Positions 1-8,925 of a stretch of DNA of 64,000 bases are shown here, piece after piece (positions within the stretch are counted from its first letter, which is position 1; each line of letters starts with the position of its first letter). Source of the DNA: Sagittula stellata E-37 (lineage in GTDB: Bacteria; Pseudomonadota; Alphaproteobacteria; Rhodobacterales; Rhodobacteraceae); NCBI RefSeq assembly GCF_039724765.1, contig NZ_CP155729.1:1807501-1871500 (forward strand). Direction: 5' to 3'. Below the pieces are notes generated by a model. That model was given only the letters and a program-made list of their open reading frames with translations. It searched no databases and was not told the DNA's origin. A program made the position numbers and the translations under genes.

Positions 1-114
1 CCGTGAGGGAAAGGTGAAAAGCACCCCGACGAGGGGAGTGAAACAGTACCTGAAACCGAACGCCTACAATCAGTCGGAGCTTGACTGGACTCTAATGACA
101 ATCTGGGCCATGAC

Positions 115-133
115 CTCCTTGAAGATCAGGGAG
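115..133 (+). promoter_or_regulatory. Hairpin sequestering the SD of the IVS-encoded ORF
   Basis: Bases 115-122 pair with 126-133 (eight pairs, one a G-U wobble, loop AGA at 123-125). The 3' arm contains AGGGAG (128-133), the Shine-Dalgarno sequence eight bases before the ATG at 142. The 5' arm lies in ACCTCCTT (113-120), which equals the anti-SD core of 16S rRNA. The folded RNA would hide the ribosome-binding site. A regulatory effect is inferred. Confidence 0.55.
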
Positions 134-141
134 ATACGAAC

Positions 142-663
142 ATGGCTGACGGAACCTTCGCAGTATTGATGCTGGTGCTCGGTCTGACCGACATGGGCAT
201 GAACCACTGCGGTACGGCCAACGGATGCCTCGGGACGTCGCCTGCGACGCCGCGGCTGATGATCTCGGCCGGCGAGGTTTTGGAACGACAGGCACAGCCT
301 GCGTCGGAGGTCTACCTTCGCTACGATCTGCCCCACAAACGCGGGCCGTTCGGAGAGGCCATCGGTCTCTCGGTTGGCGAAGAAGGCGAAACCTGGATCG
401 GGTTTGGCCAGACCTACACGGTGAACTTCGGAAACTCTCCGCTGTTTGCCGAACTGCACGCGATGCCTGGTCTCTACTTCGATAACGGCGGATACGACCT
501 CGGCGGACCGATAGAGTTCCGTTCCGGGATCGAGCTGGGATACGAAAACCGGAAGGGCTGGCGCTTCGGCCTCAGCTACGATCACCGCTCGAATGCGGGG
601 ATCTACGACAACAACCCCGGGATCGAGACAGTTGCGTTCCACGTGAGCATTCCAACCAGATAG
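142..663 (+). CDS. PagL-like lipid A 3-O-deacylase (acyloxyacyl hydrolase family) inside 23S rRNA
   Basis: A 173-codon ORF lies wholly within the helix-25 IVS and ends just before the 3' arm of the terminal stem. The ATG at 142 has AGGGAG eight bases upstream. The C-terminal half has the hallmark of outer-membrane PagL/acyloxyacyl hydrolases: an MPGLY strand, an EFRSGIELGY segment, then HRSNAGIYDNNPGIE. H148, S150 and E162 sit where the family's catalytic His, Ser and Glu are found. PagL removes the 3-O-linked acyl chain of lipid A in the outer membrane. The first 30 residues include a short hydrophobic run (FAVLMLVLGL) but no convincing cleaved signal peptide. Only the rRNA promoter is available for transcription. 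Translation is unproven. IVS proteins known elsewhere are small four-helix proteins, not this family. Confidence 0.75.
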   Translation: MADGTFAVLMLVLGLTDMGMNHCGTANGCLGTSPATPRLMISAGEVLERQAQPASEVYLRYDLPHKRGPFGEAIGLSVGEEGETWIGFGQTYTVNFGNSPLFAELHAMPGLYFDNGGYDLGGPIEFRSGIELGYENRKGWRFGLSYDHRSNAGIYDNNPGIETVAFHVSIPTR

Positions 664-1186
664 CGGTTGTCATCAGTGTCCAGTCTTGTGACGGCGTACC
701 TTTTGTATAATGGGTCATCGACTTGGTCTATCTAGCAAGCTTAAGCCGTTAGGTGTAGGCGCAGCGAAAGCGAGTCTTAATAGGGCGTCGAGTTAGATGG
801 ATCAGACCCGAAACCGAGTGATCTAGGCATGACCAGGATGAAGGTACGGTAACACGTACTGGAGGTCCGAACCCACACCTGTTGAAAAAGGTCGGGATGA
901 GTTGTGCCTAGGGGTGAAAGGCCAATCAAACTCGGAGATAGCTGGTTCTCCGCGAAATCTATTTAGGTAGAGCGTCATCCGAATACCCCGGGGGGTAGAG
1001 CACTGGATGGGTAATGGGGCCCCACAGGCTTACTGATCCTAACCAAACTCCGAATACCCGGGAGTACTAGATGGCAGACACACTGCGGATGCTAACGTCC
1101 GTAGTGAAGAGGGAAACAACCCTGACCTCCAGCTAAGGCCCCCAATTCGTGGCTAAGTGGGAAAGCAGGTGGGACGACCAAAACAA

Positions 1187-1217
<31 letters not shown>

Positions 1218-1339
1218 TAAAGATAGCGTAACAGCTCACTGGTCTAATCAAGTTGTCCTGCGGCGAAGATGTAACGGGGCTCAAGCCACGAGCCGAAGCT
1301 GAGGATGCGAGAGCATGGTAGCGGAGCGTAGTGTGATAT

Positions 1340-1425
1340 AGCACTTTGTCTCTTCTATCGCGTCGTTATGAACGGTGCGGGCAACCGCGCTCAAGTAGCG
1401 AAGCGGTAGCGCAGACATAAGTGCT
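1340..1425 (+). other. Second helical insertion in 23S (helix 45/46 region)
   Basis: Relative to E. coli an extra roughly 90-nt hairpin follows the conserved GGAGCGT. AGCACTT (1340-1346) pairs with AAGTGCT (1419-1425), and GTCT (1348-1351) with AGAC (1413-1416). It is non-coding. Comparable insertions in this part of 23S are known in Rhodobacter relatives, some of them excised, so this looks lineage-typical. Confidence 0.6.
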
Positions 1426-1978
1426 TTCTGTGAAGCCGGCGCGTGAGCGATCCGGTGGAGAGATCACTAGCGAGAATGATGACATGAGTAGCGACAAAGA
1501 GTGTGAGAGACACTCTCGCCGAAAGTCCAAGGGTTCCTGCTTAAAGCTAATCTGAGCAGGGTAAGCCGGCCCCTAAGGCGAGGCCGAAAGGCGTAGTCGA
1601 TGGGAACCAGGTTAATATTCCTGGGCCAGAAGGATGTGACGGATTGTGGCGGCGTGCGTCCCTTATCGGATTGGGGCGTATCCAAGACAGTTCCTGGAAA
1701 TAGCCCTTCATGAGACCGTACCCTAAACCGACACAGGTGGACTGGTAGAGAATACCAAGGCGCTTGAGAGAACGATGTTGAAGGAACTCGGCAAAATACC
1801 TCCGTAAGTTCGCGAGAAGGAGGCCCGGTACATGAGTGCCGGGGGCACAAACCAGGGGGTGGCGACTGTTTATTAAAAACACAGGGCTCTGCGAAGTCGC
1901 AAGACGACGTATAGGGTCTGACGCCTGCCCGGTGCCTGAAGGTTAAAAGGAGGGGTGCAAGCTCTGAATTGAAGCCCA

Positions 1979-2061
<83 letters not shown>

Positions 2062-2319
2062 CGACTTCCCCGCTGTCTCCAACATCGACTCAGCGAAATT
2101 GAATTGCCTGTCAAGATGCAGGCTTCCCGCGGTTAGACGGAAAGACCCCGTGCACCTTCACTACAGCTTCGCACTGGCATCAGGCACAACATGTGCAGGA
2201 TAGGTGGTAGACTTTGAAACCAGGACGCCAGTCCTGGTGGAGTCATCCTTGAGATACCACCCTTGTTCTGCTTGATGTCTAACCGCGACCCGTTATCCGG
2301 GTCCGGGACCCTGCGTGGT

Positions 2320-2351
<32 letters not shown>

Positions 2352-2494
2352 GCGTAACGGAGGCGCGCGAAGGTTGGCTCAGAGCGGTCGGAAATCGCTC
2401 GTTGAGTGCAATGGCAGAAGCCAGCCTGACTGCAAGACTGACAAGTCGAGCAGAGTCGAAAGACGGCCATAGTGATCCGGTGGTCCCAAGTGGG

Positions 2495-2543
<49 letters not shown>

Positions 2544-2613
2544 ACTGCCCAAGAGTCCATATCGACGGCAGTGTTTGGCACCTCGATGTCGGCTCATCTC
2601 ATCCTGGGGCTGG

Positions 2614-2650
<37 letters not shown>

Positions 2651-3195
2651 AGGTACGTGAGCTGGGTTTAGAACGTCGTGAGACAGTTCGGTCCCTATCT
2701 GCCGTGGGTGTAGGATACTTGAGAGGAGTTGCCCCTAGTACGAGAGGACCGGGGTGAACGATCCACTGGTGGACCAGTTGTCGTGCCAACGGCAGTGCTG
2801 GGTAGCTATGATCGGAAAGGATAACCGCTGAAGGCATCTAAGCGGGAAGCCCCCCTCAAAACAAGGTATCCCTGAGGACCGTGGAAGACCACCACGTCGA
2901 TAGGCCGGAGATGTAAGTGCAGCAATGCATTCAGTTGACCGGTACTAATGGTCCGATAGGCTTGATTTGATCCAGTAACAGCAAGGTTCGAAATCACACG
3001 GCGCAAACAGCGTCGCGGTGAAACTTCAAACCGGTTACGGAACACAAGCATACACTTCCAAAGTGTACTGACTTGGAAAACGATGTTGATTGTACCGTTG
3101 CACCCGAATTGGGGAGCGTGGAAACAGGGGATCGGCATAGCCAATACTCCAAAAGCCACCATGCCCAAAAGTGCAACGGGTTTTGGTTTTTACTC

Positions 3196-3314
3196 GGTTT
3201 GGTGGTCATAGCGTGAGCAAAACACCCGGATCCATTCCGAACCCGGCCGTTAAGTGCCACCGCGCCAATGGTACTGCGTCTCAAGACGTGGGAGAGTAGG
3301 TCACCGCCAAACCT
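3196..3314 (+). rRNA. rrf: 5S ribosomal RNA
   Basis: The ends form the standard terminal helix (GGTTTGGTGG near 3197 with CCGCCAAACC near 3304-3313). The conserved loop CCCGGATCCATTCCGAACCC follows. It lies about 225 nt downstream of the 23S end, the normal operon order. Ends are estimated to within two or three bases. No tRNA-fMet follows, although many Rhodobacteraceae rrn operons have one there. Confidence 0.95.
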
Positions 3315-3357
3315 AGCAAAAACCAAAACATCTATATAAACGATACAGAGAAATGAG

Positions 3358-3382
3358 AAAGCCGCCGAAAGGCGGCTTTTTT
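3358..3382 (+). terminator. Rho-independent terminator of the rrn operon
   Basis: A nine-pair stem, AAAGCCGCC (3358-3366) with GGCGGCTTT (3371-3379), is closed by a GAAA tetraloop and runs into a T tract to 3382. It lies 44 bases after the 5S gene. Confidence 0.92.
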
Positions 3383-3505
3383 CGTTTCTAACTGATGTGA
3401 TATCCCCGATGACTTACCTACTTCGAATTGGAACGCGCCGGTCGGTATACTGTCCAGAGCGAGGAGTGGACGCTACTGAACTCGTCGAAATTCAATAACG
3501 CCTAG

Positions 3506-4344
3506 GGTCAGGACTCGTTCTCTCTCAAAGCCAGAAGATCACGGTCGCAGCGAGTGCGATCGCTGAGAAGAAGGTCTTTGGGCATCGGTCATAACGGGTC
3601 GCCACCCGTCTCCAATCCTTGAGCCTGCCGAACATGATCTCGATCCGGTTGCGACGCTTGTACCTGCGCTTGTCGTACGGGACGGGCGTCTTCCGTTTCG
3701 TCCGGCCCGGGATGCAAGGGCGTATCTTCTTGTCTTGCAAGGCTTCTCTGAACCAGTCGGCATCGTAGCCGCGATCTCCGAGCAGCCATTTCACGTCTGG
3801 CAGCCCGCCGACCAGCGCACGCGCCCCGATGTAGTCGCTGACGGGGCCGGCAGTCAGGAACAGGTCGATGGGCCGGCCATGGCTGTCGCAGACGGCGTGC
3901 AACTTCGTGTTCATGCCTCCCTTCGTCCGGCCAATCAGCCGTCCACGCCCCCCTTTTTCACGCCCAGGCTGGACGCCGTGCGATGGGCCTTCAGATGAGT
4001 TGCGTCGATCATCACGGTCGTCTCCTCACCATGCTCGCCCGCCAGCCCGGCCATGATCCGGGCGAAGACGCCTCTATCGCTCCACCGCTTCCAGCGGTTG
4101 TAGAGTGTCTTGTGCGGGCCGTATTCCCTTGGCGCATCTCGCCACCGCAATCCATTGCGATTGATAAAGATAATACCGCTCAGAACGCGCCGGTCATCAA
4201 CCCGGGGCTTGCCGTGCGACTTGGGGAAGTAAGGCTCCAGACGCGCCATCTGCGCATCGCTCAACCAGTAGAGATCAGACATGTTCACCGCTCGTTTTCG
4301 AACGGTGAATCACGCTCGCTCAACCAAATCAATGGGTCCTGAAC
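3506..4344 (-). mobile_element. IS5-family insertion sequence (IS427-like), apparently intact
   Basis: The element is 839 bp. Imperfect terminal inverted repeats start GGTCAGGAC at the left and GTTCAGGAC (read inward) at the right. CTAG flanks both ends (3502-3505 and 4345-4348) as a 4-bp target duplication typical of the IS427 group. It encodes one transposase on the minus strand in two frames. It sits 123 bp after the rrn terminator, between the rrn operon and the signalling island. Confidence 0.9.
3525..4288 (-). CDS. IS5-family DDE transposase, made by -1 frameshift
   Basis: The first frame (4288 to 3935) encodes the N-terminal DUF4096-type domain and the first catalytic Asp in MIDATHLKAHR. 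The second frame (to 3525) carries the second Asp in LLGDRGYDADWF and the catalytic Glu in RNRIEIMFGRLKD. The frames overlap. A slippery run of five A then six G (minus strand, 3948-3958) lies where a -1 shift restores the family sequence GRGRLIGRTKGGMNTKLHAV. With the shift the DDE protein is full length for an IS427-group transposase, so the element may be active. The frameshift is inferred from sequence. Confidence 0.88.
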
Positions 4345-4435
4345 CTAGCGCCAGGTCATTATGCTGGGTCGTCGGCCCTATTGCAGGTGTCGAAAACCTA
4401 GCGTACGGCAGGTCATTATCATTCCATTATGTATC

Positions 4436-6556
4436 TCAACCAGAGACGTCGTGGAAATGCACCAGTCCGAACAGATGTGTGACACGCTCGCCCCCTTCAG
4501 CCAAGGGGAGCAGCAGGCGGTGGACGTTGACTGGATGCTGGTCCGAAAGGCTCAGGACGCGCGCACTTGAATAGAGTGCAGTACCGCGCTGACAGCGACG
4601 ATAGAGCTGTGCTATCGGGCCGATCAGGCGCTCATGCGCATCCGTCAGGCGGGCGCCGGTGGCGCCGTACCCAAGTCTTGCCTCCAGCGCGGAACCTGCC
4701 CAGACAAAACGGAACTGGTGCTGGCCGTCTTCCTCCGGACTGGGGTCGCAGGAAATGAGGCAGGCGTTACCGGGCATCTGTATCTGCAAGTCGTGAACCA
4801 GTGAGCCGTCCGGAAGGTGGCGTTCATGCTGGGCCTTCTTGTGCCATATGTCGAAAACGCGCTGGAATTCGGGGGAGGGCAGACGCTCGCGCACCAGTGC
4901 GGACTGCCTTAGCGAATGCCCGGTCAGCGACGCTCCGGGGAGCCGGTCTAGGTGGTCCAGCATCGTAGTCGACAGTGCGTACTCGGAGATCGGTTTGTTC
5001 AGGTGCACCGGCACATCCGGTGTCGACGGGAACGAGGAAATACGGATGCATTTGGAGCCGGGTATGTACTCGCAAAGGGCGTCGAGCACGGACGGCGCCA
5101 CATCTGCCACGTGATCCAGATCGACGATGAGCAGGTCGTAGATCAGTTCGTCGACCACCAGTTCGCGCGCTTCGAGAATGTCGGTGGCCAACGCTGTGTC
5201 GTAGCCCAGTCCGGTCATCAGGTCCTGCAGCCCGGGACCCAGATTTTCGGGATTGGCAAGGATGAGAACGCGGGCGTCGCCATGCAGCGTCCGGTCCGCA
5301 ATGCCACCTTCGGAACCGATCACCTCGCCCCGCAGCTCGGCGCGGGCCAGGTAGATGCGGATCTCCGTGCCCGTGTCAGGCGCGCTGTCGATGTCCAGTT
5401 TGCCACCGCAACGTCGGGCAAGGTCATAGGCCGACCGGATGCCGATGCCGGTGCCTTTACCCTTCGGTTTCGTGGTGAAGAACGGCTCACCCATGCGGCT
5501 CAGGACCTCGGGCACCATGCCCTTACCGGTGTCCCGTATCGACACGCAGACGTAATCGCGGGGGAATACACCCGTGGGGCAGTCTGCGCGGGGGACATTG
5601 CGCACCGCGACCGTCACAGTGCCGGGACGTCCGCTGTCCACGATGGCGTCGTGCGCGTTCGACACGATGTTGAAGACCACCGCGGCAAAGCGACCGGGTT
5701 CGCAGAAGATCTGCCAGCGTTCGTCCGGTAGCTCAAGCTGAAGGCCGGATCTGCCGATCAACTGCTGGATCAGGCCTTTGTCCCGGTCCAGCATTGCCGC
5801 CGGGTCCGCCAGTTCCGCATGCAGGTCGTCGGTTCGGGAAAAGTCGAGCAATTGCCGCAGCAGCGACTGGCCTCGGTCGATGGACGCGTCCACTTCGGCG
5901 AACAGGTCCGTTTCGACGCTGCCCTTCAATTTGCGGGTCACGATCCGCTGCGCTGACTTCATCACCGAAAGGACATTGTTCATGTCGTGCACCACCGAGG
6001 CGACGAAAGCCCCCATGGTCTGCAGCTTGTCGCTCTGGCTGTTGCGGTTTTCCAGGATGCGGATACGTTCGCGCTTGGTTTCCAGCCGACGCACAAGCTG
6101 GGCGTTGCTGGCATGTGCGTGCTTCAGCTCTTCTTCCAGCTCCGCGATGCGGGCCACTTTACGGGTGACGTCGACCAGCACGGCAAGGATGTGCGTGGTG
6201 CCGCCGTCGGCATGGAGAGCGCCCATCTGAACACTCCAGATGCGCCGACCGGACATGAAGTCCGGGTTCATCCGCGCCTCGAACGTGGCCTTGCCATCGT
6301 GGCGGACCTTGTCGAGGGCCTCGGCTACGCAGCGTACATCCGGTTCGGCCCACCAGGAAAGAAAGGACTCTCCGGCAGGATCGGCGTCTGCACCCATGCC
6401 AAGTTGGTCCAGCGCATCGGGTTCGACCCAACGGATCGCGCCATCGGTGTCGAGGTGGATTGCGAGCGAAACTGGGAACTCCTTGGGTCCAGTGTTCCGG
6501 GCGCGTTCGATTTCTAGCGTCAGACCGCCCATTTCACCCCCGGGAGCGATAGTCAT
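4436..6556 (-). CDS. Soluble hybrid histidine kinase (PAS-HisKA-HATPase-REC-PAS_5)
   Basis: About 706 aa from ATG 6556. The open frame extends upstream over the start of the divergent kinase gene and was not used. An alternative ATG at 6532 follows a G-rich SD. Domain order: a PAS-like sensor (about 30-130), a coiled coil (135-175), a HisKA H-box with VVHDMNN (H190), an ATPase with NAHDAI, DTGKGM and GKGTGIGI, a receiver (about 435-545) with LLIVDLDH and NKPIS, and a C-terminal PAS_5-like domain with DFxFRxAG-type spacing. No membrane segment is evident. It is divergent from the membrane kinase at 6731, with about 170 bp between them likely holding both promoters. The signal is unknown. Confidence 0.85.
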   Translation of the reverse strand: MTIAPGGEMGGLTLEIERARNTGPKEFPVSLAIHLDTDGAIRWVEPDALDQLGMGADADPAGESFLSWWAEPDVRCVAEALDKVRHDGKATFEARMNPDFMSGRRIWSVQMGALHADGGTTHILAVLVDVTRKVARIAELEEELKHAHASNAQLVRRLETKRERIRILENRNSQSDKLQTMGAFVASVVHDMNNVLSVMKSAQRIVTRKLKGSVETDLFAEVDASIDRGQSLLRQLLDFSRTDDLHAELADPAAMLDRDKGLIQQLIGRSGLQLELPDERWQIFCEPGRFAAVVFNIVSNAHDAIVDSGRPGTVTVAVRNVPRADCPTGVFPRDYVCVSIRDTGKGMVPEVLSRMGEPFFTTKPKGKGTGIGIRSAYDLARRCGGKLDIDSAPDTGTEIRIYLARAELRGEVIGSEGGIADRTLHGDARVLILANPENLGPGLQDLMTGLGYDTALATDILEARELVVDELIYDLLIVDLDHVADVAPSVLDALCEYIPGSKCIRISSFPSTPDVPVHLNKPISEYALSTTMLDHLDRLPGASLTGHSLRQSALVRERLPSPEFQRVFDIWHKKAQHERHLPDGSLVHDLQIQMPGNACLISCDPSPEEDGQHQFRFVWAGSALEARLGYGATGARLTDAHERLIGPIAQLYRRCQRGTALYSSARVLSLSDQHPVNVHRLLLPLAEGGERVTHLFGLVHFHDVSG

Positions 6557-6730
6557 ACACACTAACGTTAAATATGTACTAACAAATTCGCAAGCTTCCT
6601 GAGTACATCTTGTGGTCTCGGCCAGAATTCGCACACCGATTGGATAACCTGCCAACTCGGCTTCCGAAGCTGTTAGCAACGCGCGGCGTCGGTGGTAGGG
6701 TTGGACAAGCCGACAACCGGAGAGTGCCAA

Positions 6731-8452
6731 TTGTTGCCCTGGCGTCAAAGCTATCTGCTATCCGGCATTGCCCTCATCGCTTTGCTGGGTGTCAGCCTGT
6801 GGTCGGGGCGGGAAGCTTCGTTGATCGAGACAAGGGCGCGCGACGTCGTGAGCGCCACGTTGCGTCTTGAACGGGCGATCGGCTATGTGGGCTTTATCCA
6901 CAACTTCAAGAACTACGTACTCCGTTCGGACGAGACACGTTACTTCACCGCTGCGCAGGACGATATGCTGCGGGCCCTGGCGGCGCTCGACGAGCTGGAG
7001 ACCCTGATCGAGGAGAACGAACTCGACGCCAACCTCAGCGATCTGCACGCGACACTCGATACCTATACCGAGATGCTGGAACGCGCGCGTTCCTTGGCGG
7101 GGCAGGGCTTGTCTGCACGAGAACTGGACGACCGCATTCGTGTGCCCGACGACAAGGCGGCTAAAGACATACTTGCGTTTACAGAGCAGGTCGACCGCGA
7201 GTTCGAGGAGCAGAGGACCGCCTTTCTGCGCCTTCGCCTCCAATTGCTTGTCTCAGCCGCCATGTTTGTGATTGCGAGCTTTGCAATTGCGCAGTTGTAC
7301 AGATCACGCGAGCGCGCCGAGCAACAGAGGCTCAGCACCATGTTGGATACGATCGGGCTGCACCTTGGCATCGTCGGCCCGGACGGTCGGTTCACCTTCT
7401 TCAATTCCGCATTCGGTGACCTGTTCAGCCAATTCGGTCTGACGATTTCGAAAGGCGACACGCTGGACGACGTCACCCGACGCATCATGCCCTTCATAAC
7501 GCGAGAGGAATTGGTGACACCGACCGAAGCGATTGAGGCCGGAGAGCCGGACATTCGCGATGTGACTTTCATGGGCGGCCTTGTCGTCCGGCGCGCCCTT
7601 TACAATCTGGGCGACGGACGCCACGTGATCCTGCGCCGTGACGTGACCGAGCAGCACAGGCGCGAGGCGGAATTCAACGCGGAGCGAGACCGACTTATCG
7701 TGGACCTGAAACGGTCGAACGTCGAATTGGACAACTTCGCCGACATCGCCTCACACGATCTTCGCGAACCGTTGCGGGGAATCGCCATAAACGCAGGCTT
7801 TCTCTTGCGAAACGAACTGCCCGAAGCGGCGCGCGCCCGGGTACTGCGTATCGTCGAGATGTGCGAACGCGAGCAGATGTTGATGGATTCGCTTCTGGAA
7901 TTCGCACGGCTTGGCCGCACGTCCGAAGAGCAGGACGTCGTCACCGATCCCGTTGCCGTGGTGAAGCAGATCGAGCATGACCTCATGGCGGCAGATACGG
8001 AAAGGCGGGCGCACATCGTGCTGGAGACGGACCTGCCGCCGGTCGCCATGGATTATGGCCGCGTGCGGAGCCTCTTCATGAACCTTTTGGCAAATGGCCT
8101 GAAGTACAACGAGGCAGAACAGCCTGAGGTCCGGTTGCGCTTTCTCGGTCCTGCAGCGGACGGTCGTTATGGCAGGTTTCGCGTCGCTGACAATGGTATC
8201 GGCGTTGCGGAAAGCGACAGGGACGCCGTCTGGGTGGCCTTTCGGCGGATCCAGACTGGGCAGGATCATGGCCCCGGAACAGGAGTAGGGTTGACCTTCG
8301 TCAAGCGTATTGTCGAAGGCTACGGCGGAGAGATAGACTTTGACAGCACGGTAGGGCACGGCACCGTGTTCACGTTCACTCTGCCTCTTTGGGAGAGTTT
8401 GTCTGACGCGGACACGGTTGAACCTGCCGAGACGAATGCGAGGAGATCATGA
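6731..8452 (+). CDS. Membrane sensor histidine kinase (two TM, PAS-like, HisKA, HATPase)
   Basis: The TTG at 6731 is preferred because GGAGAG lies six bases upstream. An in-frame GTG at 6692 has no SD. Two membrane segments (about residues 7-25 and 170-190) bracket a 145-residue helical periplasmic sensor of CHASE3-like character. A PAS-like region follows, then an H-box SHDLREP (His near 342) of the phytochrome-kinase type, N-box NGLKYN, DNGIGV and GTGVGLTF. The gene overlaps the downstream receiver by ATGA, so the two are translationally coupled and probably a cognate pair. The ligand is not predictable. Confidence 0.87.
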   Translation: MLPWRQSYLLSGIALIALLGVSLWSGREASLIETRARDVVSATLRLERAIGYVGFIHNFKNYVLRSDETRYFTAAQDDMLRALAALDELETLIEENELDANLSDLHATLDTYTEMLERARSLAGQGLSARELDDRIRVPDDKAAKDILAFTEQVDREFEEQRTAFLRLRLQLLVSAAMFVIASFAIAQLYRSRERAEQQRLSTMLDTIGLHLGIVGPDGRFTFFNSAFGDLFSQFGLTISKGDTLDDVTRRIMPFITREELVTPTEAIEAGEPDIRDVTFMGGLVVRRALYNLGDGRHVILRRDVTEQHRREAEFNAERDRLIVDLKRSNVELDNFADIASHDLREPLRGIAINAGFLLRNELPEAARARVLRIVEMCEREQMLMDSLLEFARLGRTSEEQDVVTDPVAVVKQIEHDLMAADTERRAHIVLETDLPPVAMDYGRVRSLFMNLLANGLKYNEAEQPEVRLRFLGPAADGRYGRFRVADNGIGVAESDRDAVWVAFRRIQTGQDHGPGTGVGLTFVKRIVEGYGGEIDFDSTVGHGTVFTFTLPLWESLSDADTVEPAETNARRS

Positions 8453-8892
8453 AACGTACACCGAATGTTATCGTGATCGAGGACAATGACGACGACTACG
8501 AGGCGTTGACCTTCGCCTTCGAGCAAGACGGCGCTGCGGGGCTGGATATCGAACGCTGCACCACGGCACAGGAGGCGGAGAACTCACTGGTCCGACTGCG
8601 CAACAGGACCGATATCGCACGGGAGGACAGGGTTCTCATCATTCTCGACCTGCGGCTTCCCGGGTTGTCGGGTTTCGAGTTGTTGAAGACCATGCGGCAG
8701 GATCCGCATTTGCGGCGAATACCGGTCATCGTCCTGTCGAGTTCGTCGAACCAGAGCGATGTCATCGAGAGCTATGTAACCGGCGCCAACGCCTACATCC
8801 GCAAGCCCCGTAACTTCGACGGTTACCTGAAGATGGTCGCCAGTTTCCGAATGTTTTGGACAGGCTGCGCAGAGCTTCCGGTCCTGGGCTGA
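8449..8892 (+). CDS. Single-domain response regulator (Rcp1-like)
   Basis: A 147-aa CheY-like receiver with no output domain. It has the acidic pocket EDNDDD near the N-terminus, the phosphoacceptor Asp in LIILDLRLPG, the Ser switch in VIVLSSS and the Lys in YIRKPRNFDGY. The long insertion before the phosphoacceptor strand is typical of the Rcp1/phytochrome-associated group, which fits the partner kinase type. It likely relays phosphate to another protein, perhaps the CheB-CheR fusions nearby (inference). Confidence 0.9.
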   Translation: MKRTPNVIVIEDNDDDYEALTFAFEQDGAAGLDIERCTTAQEAENSLVRLRNRTDIAREDRVLIILDLRLPGLSGFELLKTMRQDPHLRRIPVIVLSSSSNQSDVIESYVTGANAYIRKPRNFDGYLKMVASFRMFWTGCAELPVLG

Positions 8893-8925
8893 TCTACGTG
8901 GCGTCCCTGGTGCCTGCGCCGAGTG

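Larger units (their letters stand above)
83..685 (+). other. Intervening sequence (IVS) in 23S helix 25
   Basis: The normal short helix-25 loop of alphaproteobacterial 23S is replaced by about 600 nt. The ends are complementary: GACTGGAC (83-90) pairs with GTCCAGTC (678-685), and ATGACAA (95-101) pairs with TTGTCAT (667-673). The 4-nt segments between them also form two pairs, so the stem is nearly continuous over 19 positions. Normal rRNA resumes at about 688. Helix 25 is a known IVS site, for example in Salmonella, where inserts are only about 100 nt and non-coding. The long terminal stem is a plausible RNase III substrate. Excision is inferred, not seen. Confidence 0.9.

Noticed and set aside
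70..642. 190-codon minus-strand ORF across the helix-25 IVS
   Set aside because: It overlaps the PagL-like ORF, lacks an SD and has no recognisable domain, whereas the plus-strand ORF has family motifs.
3525..3914. Separate 129-aa transposase gene
   Set aside because: It is the second half of a single frameshifted transposase with a slippery run at the junction, not an independent gene or a pseudogene.
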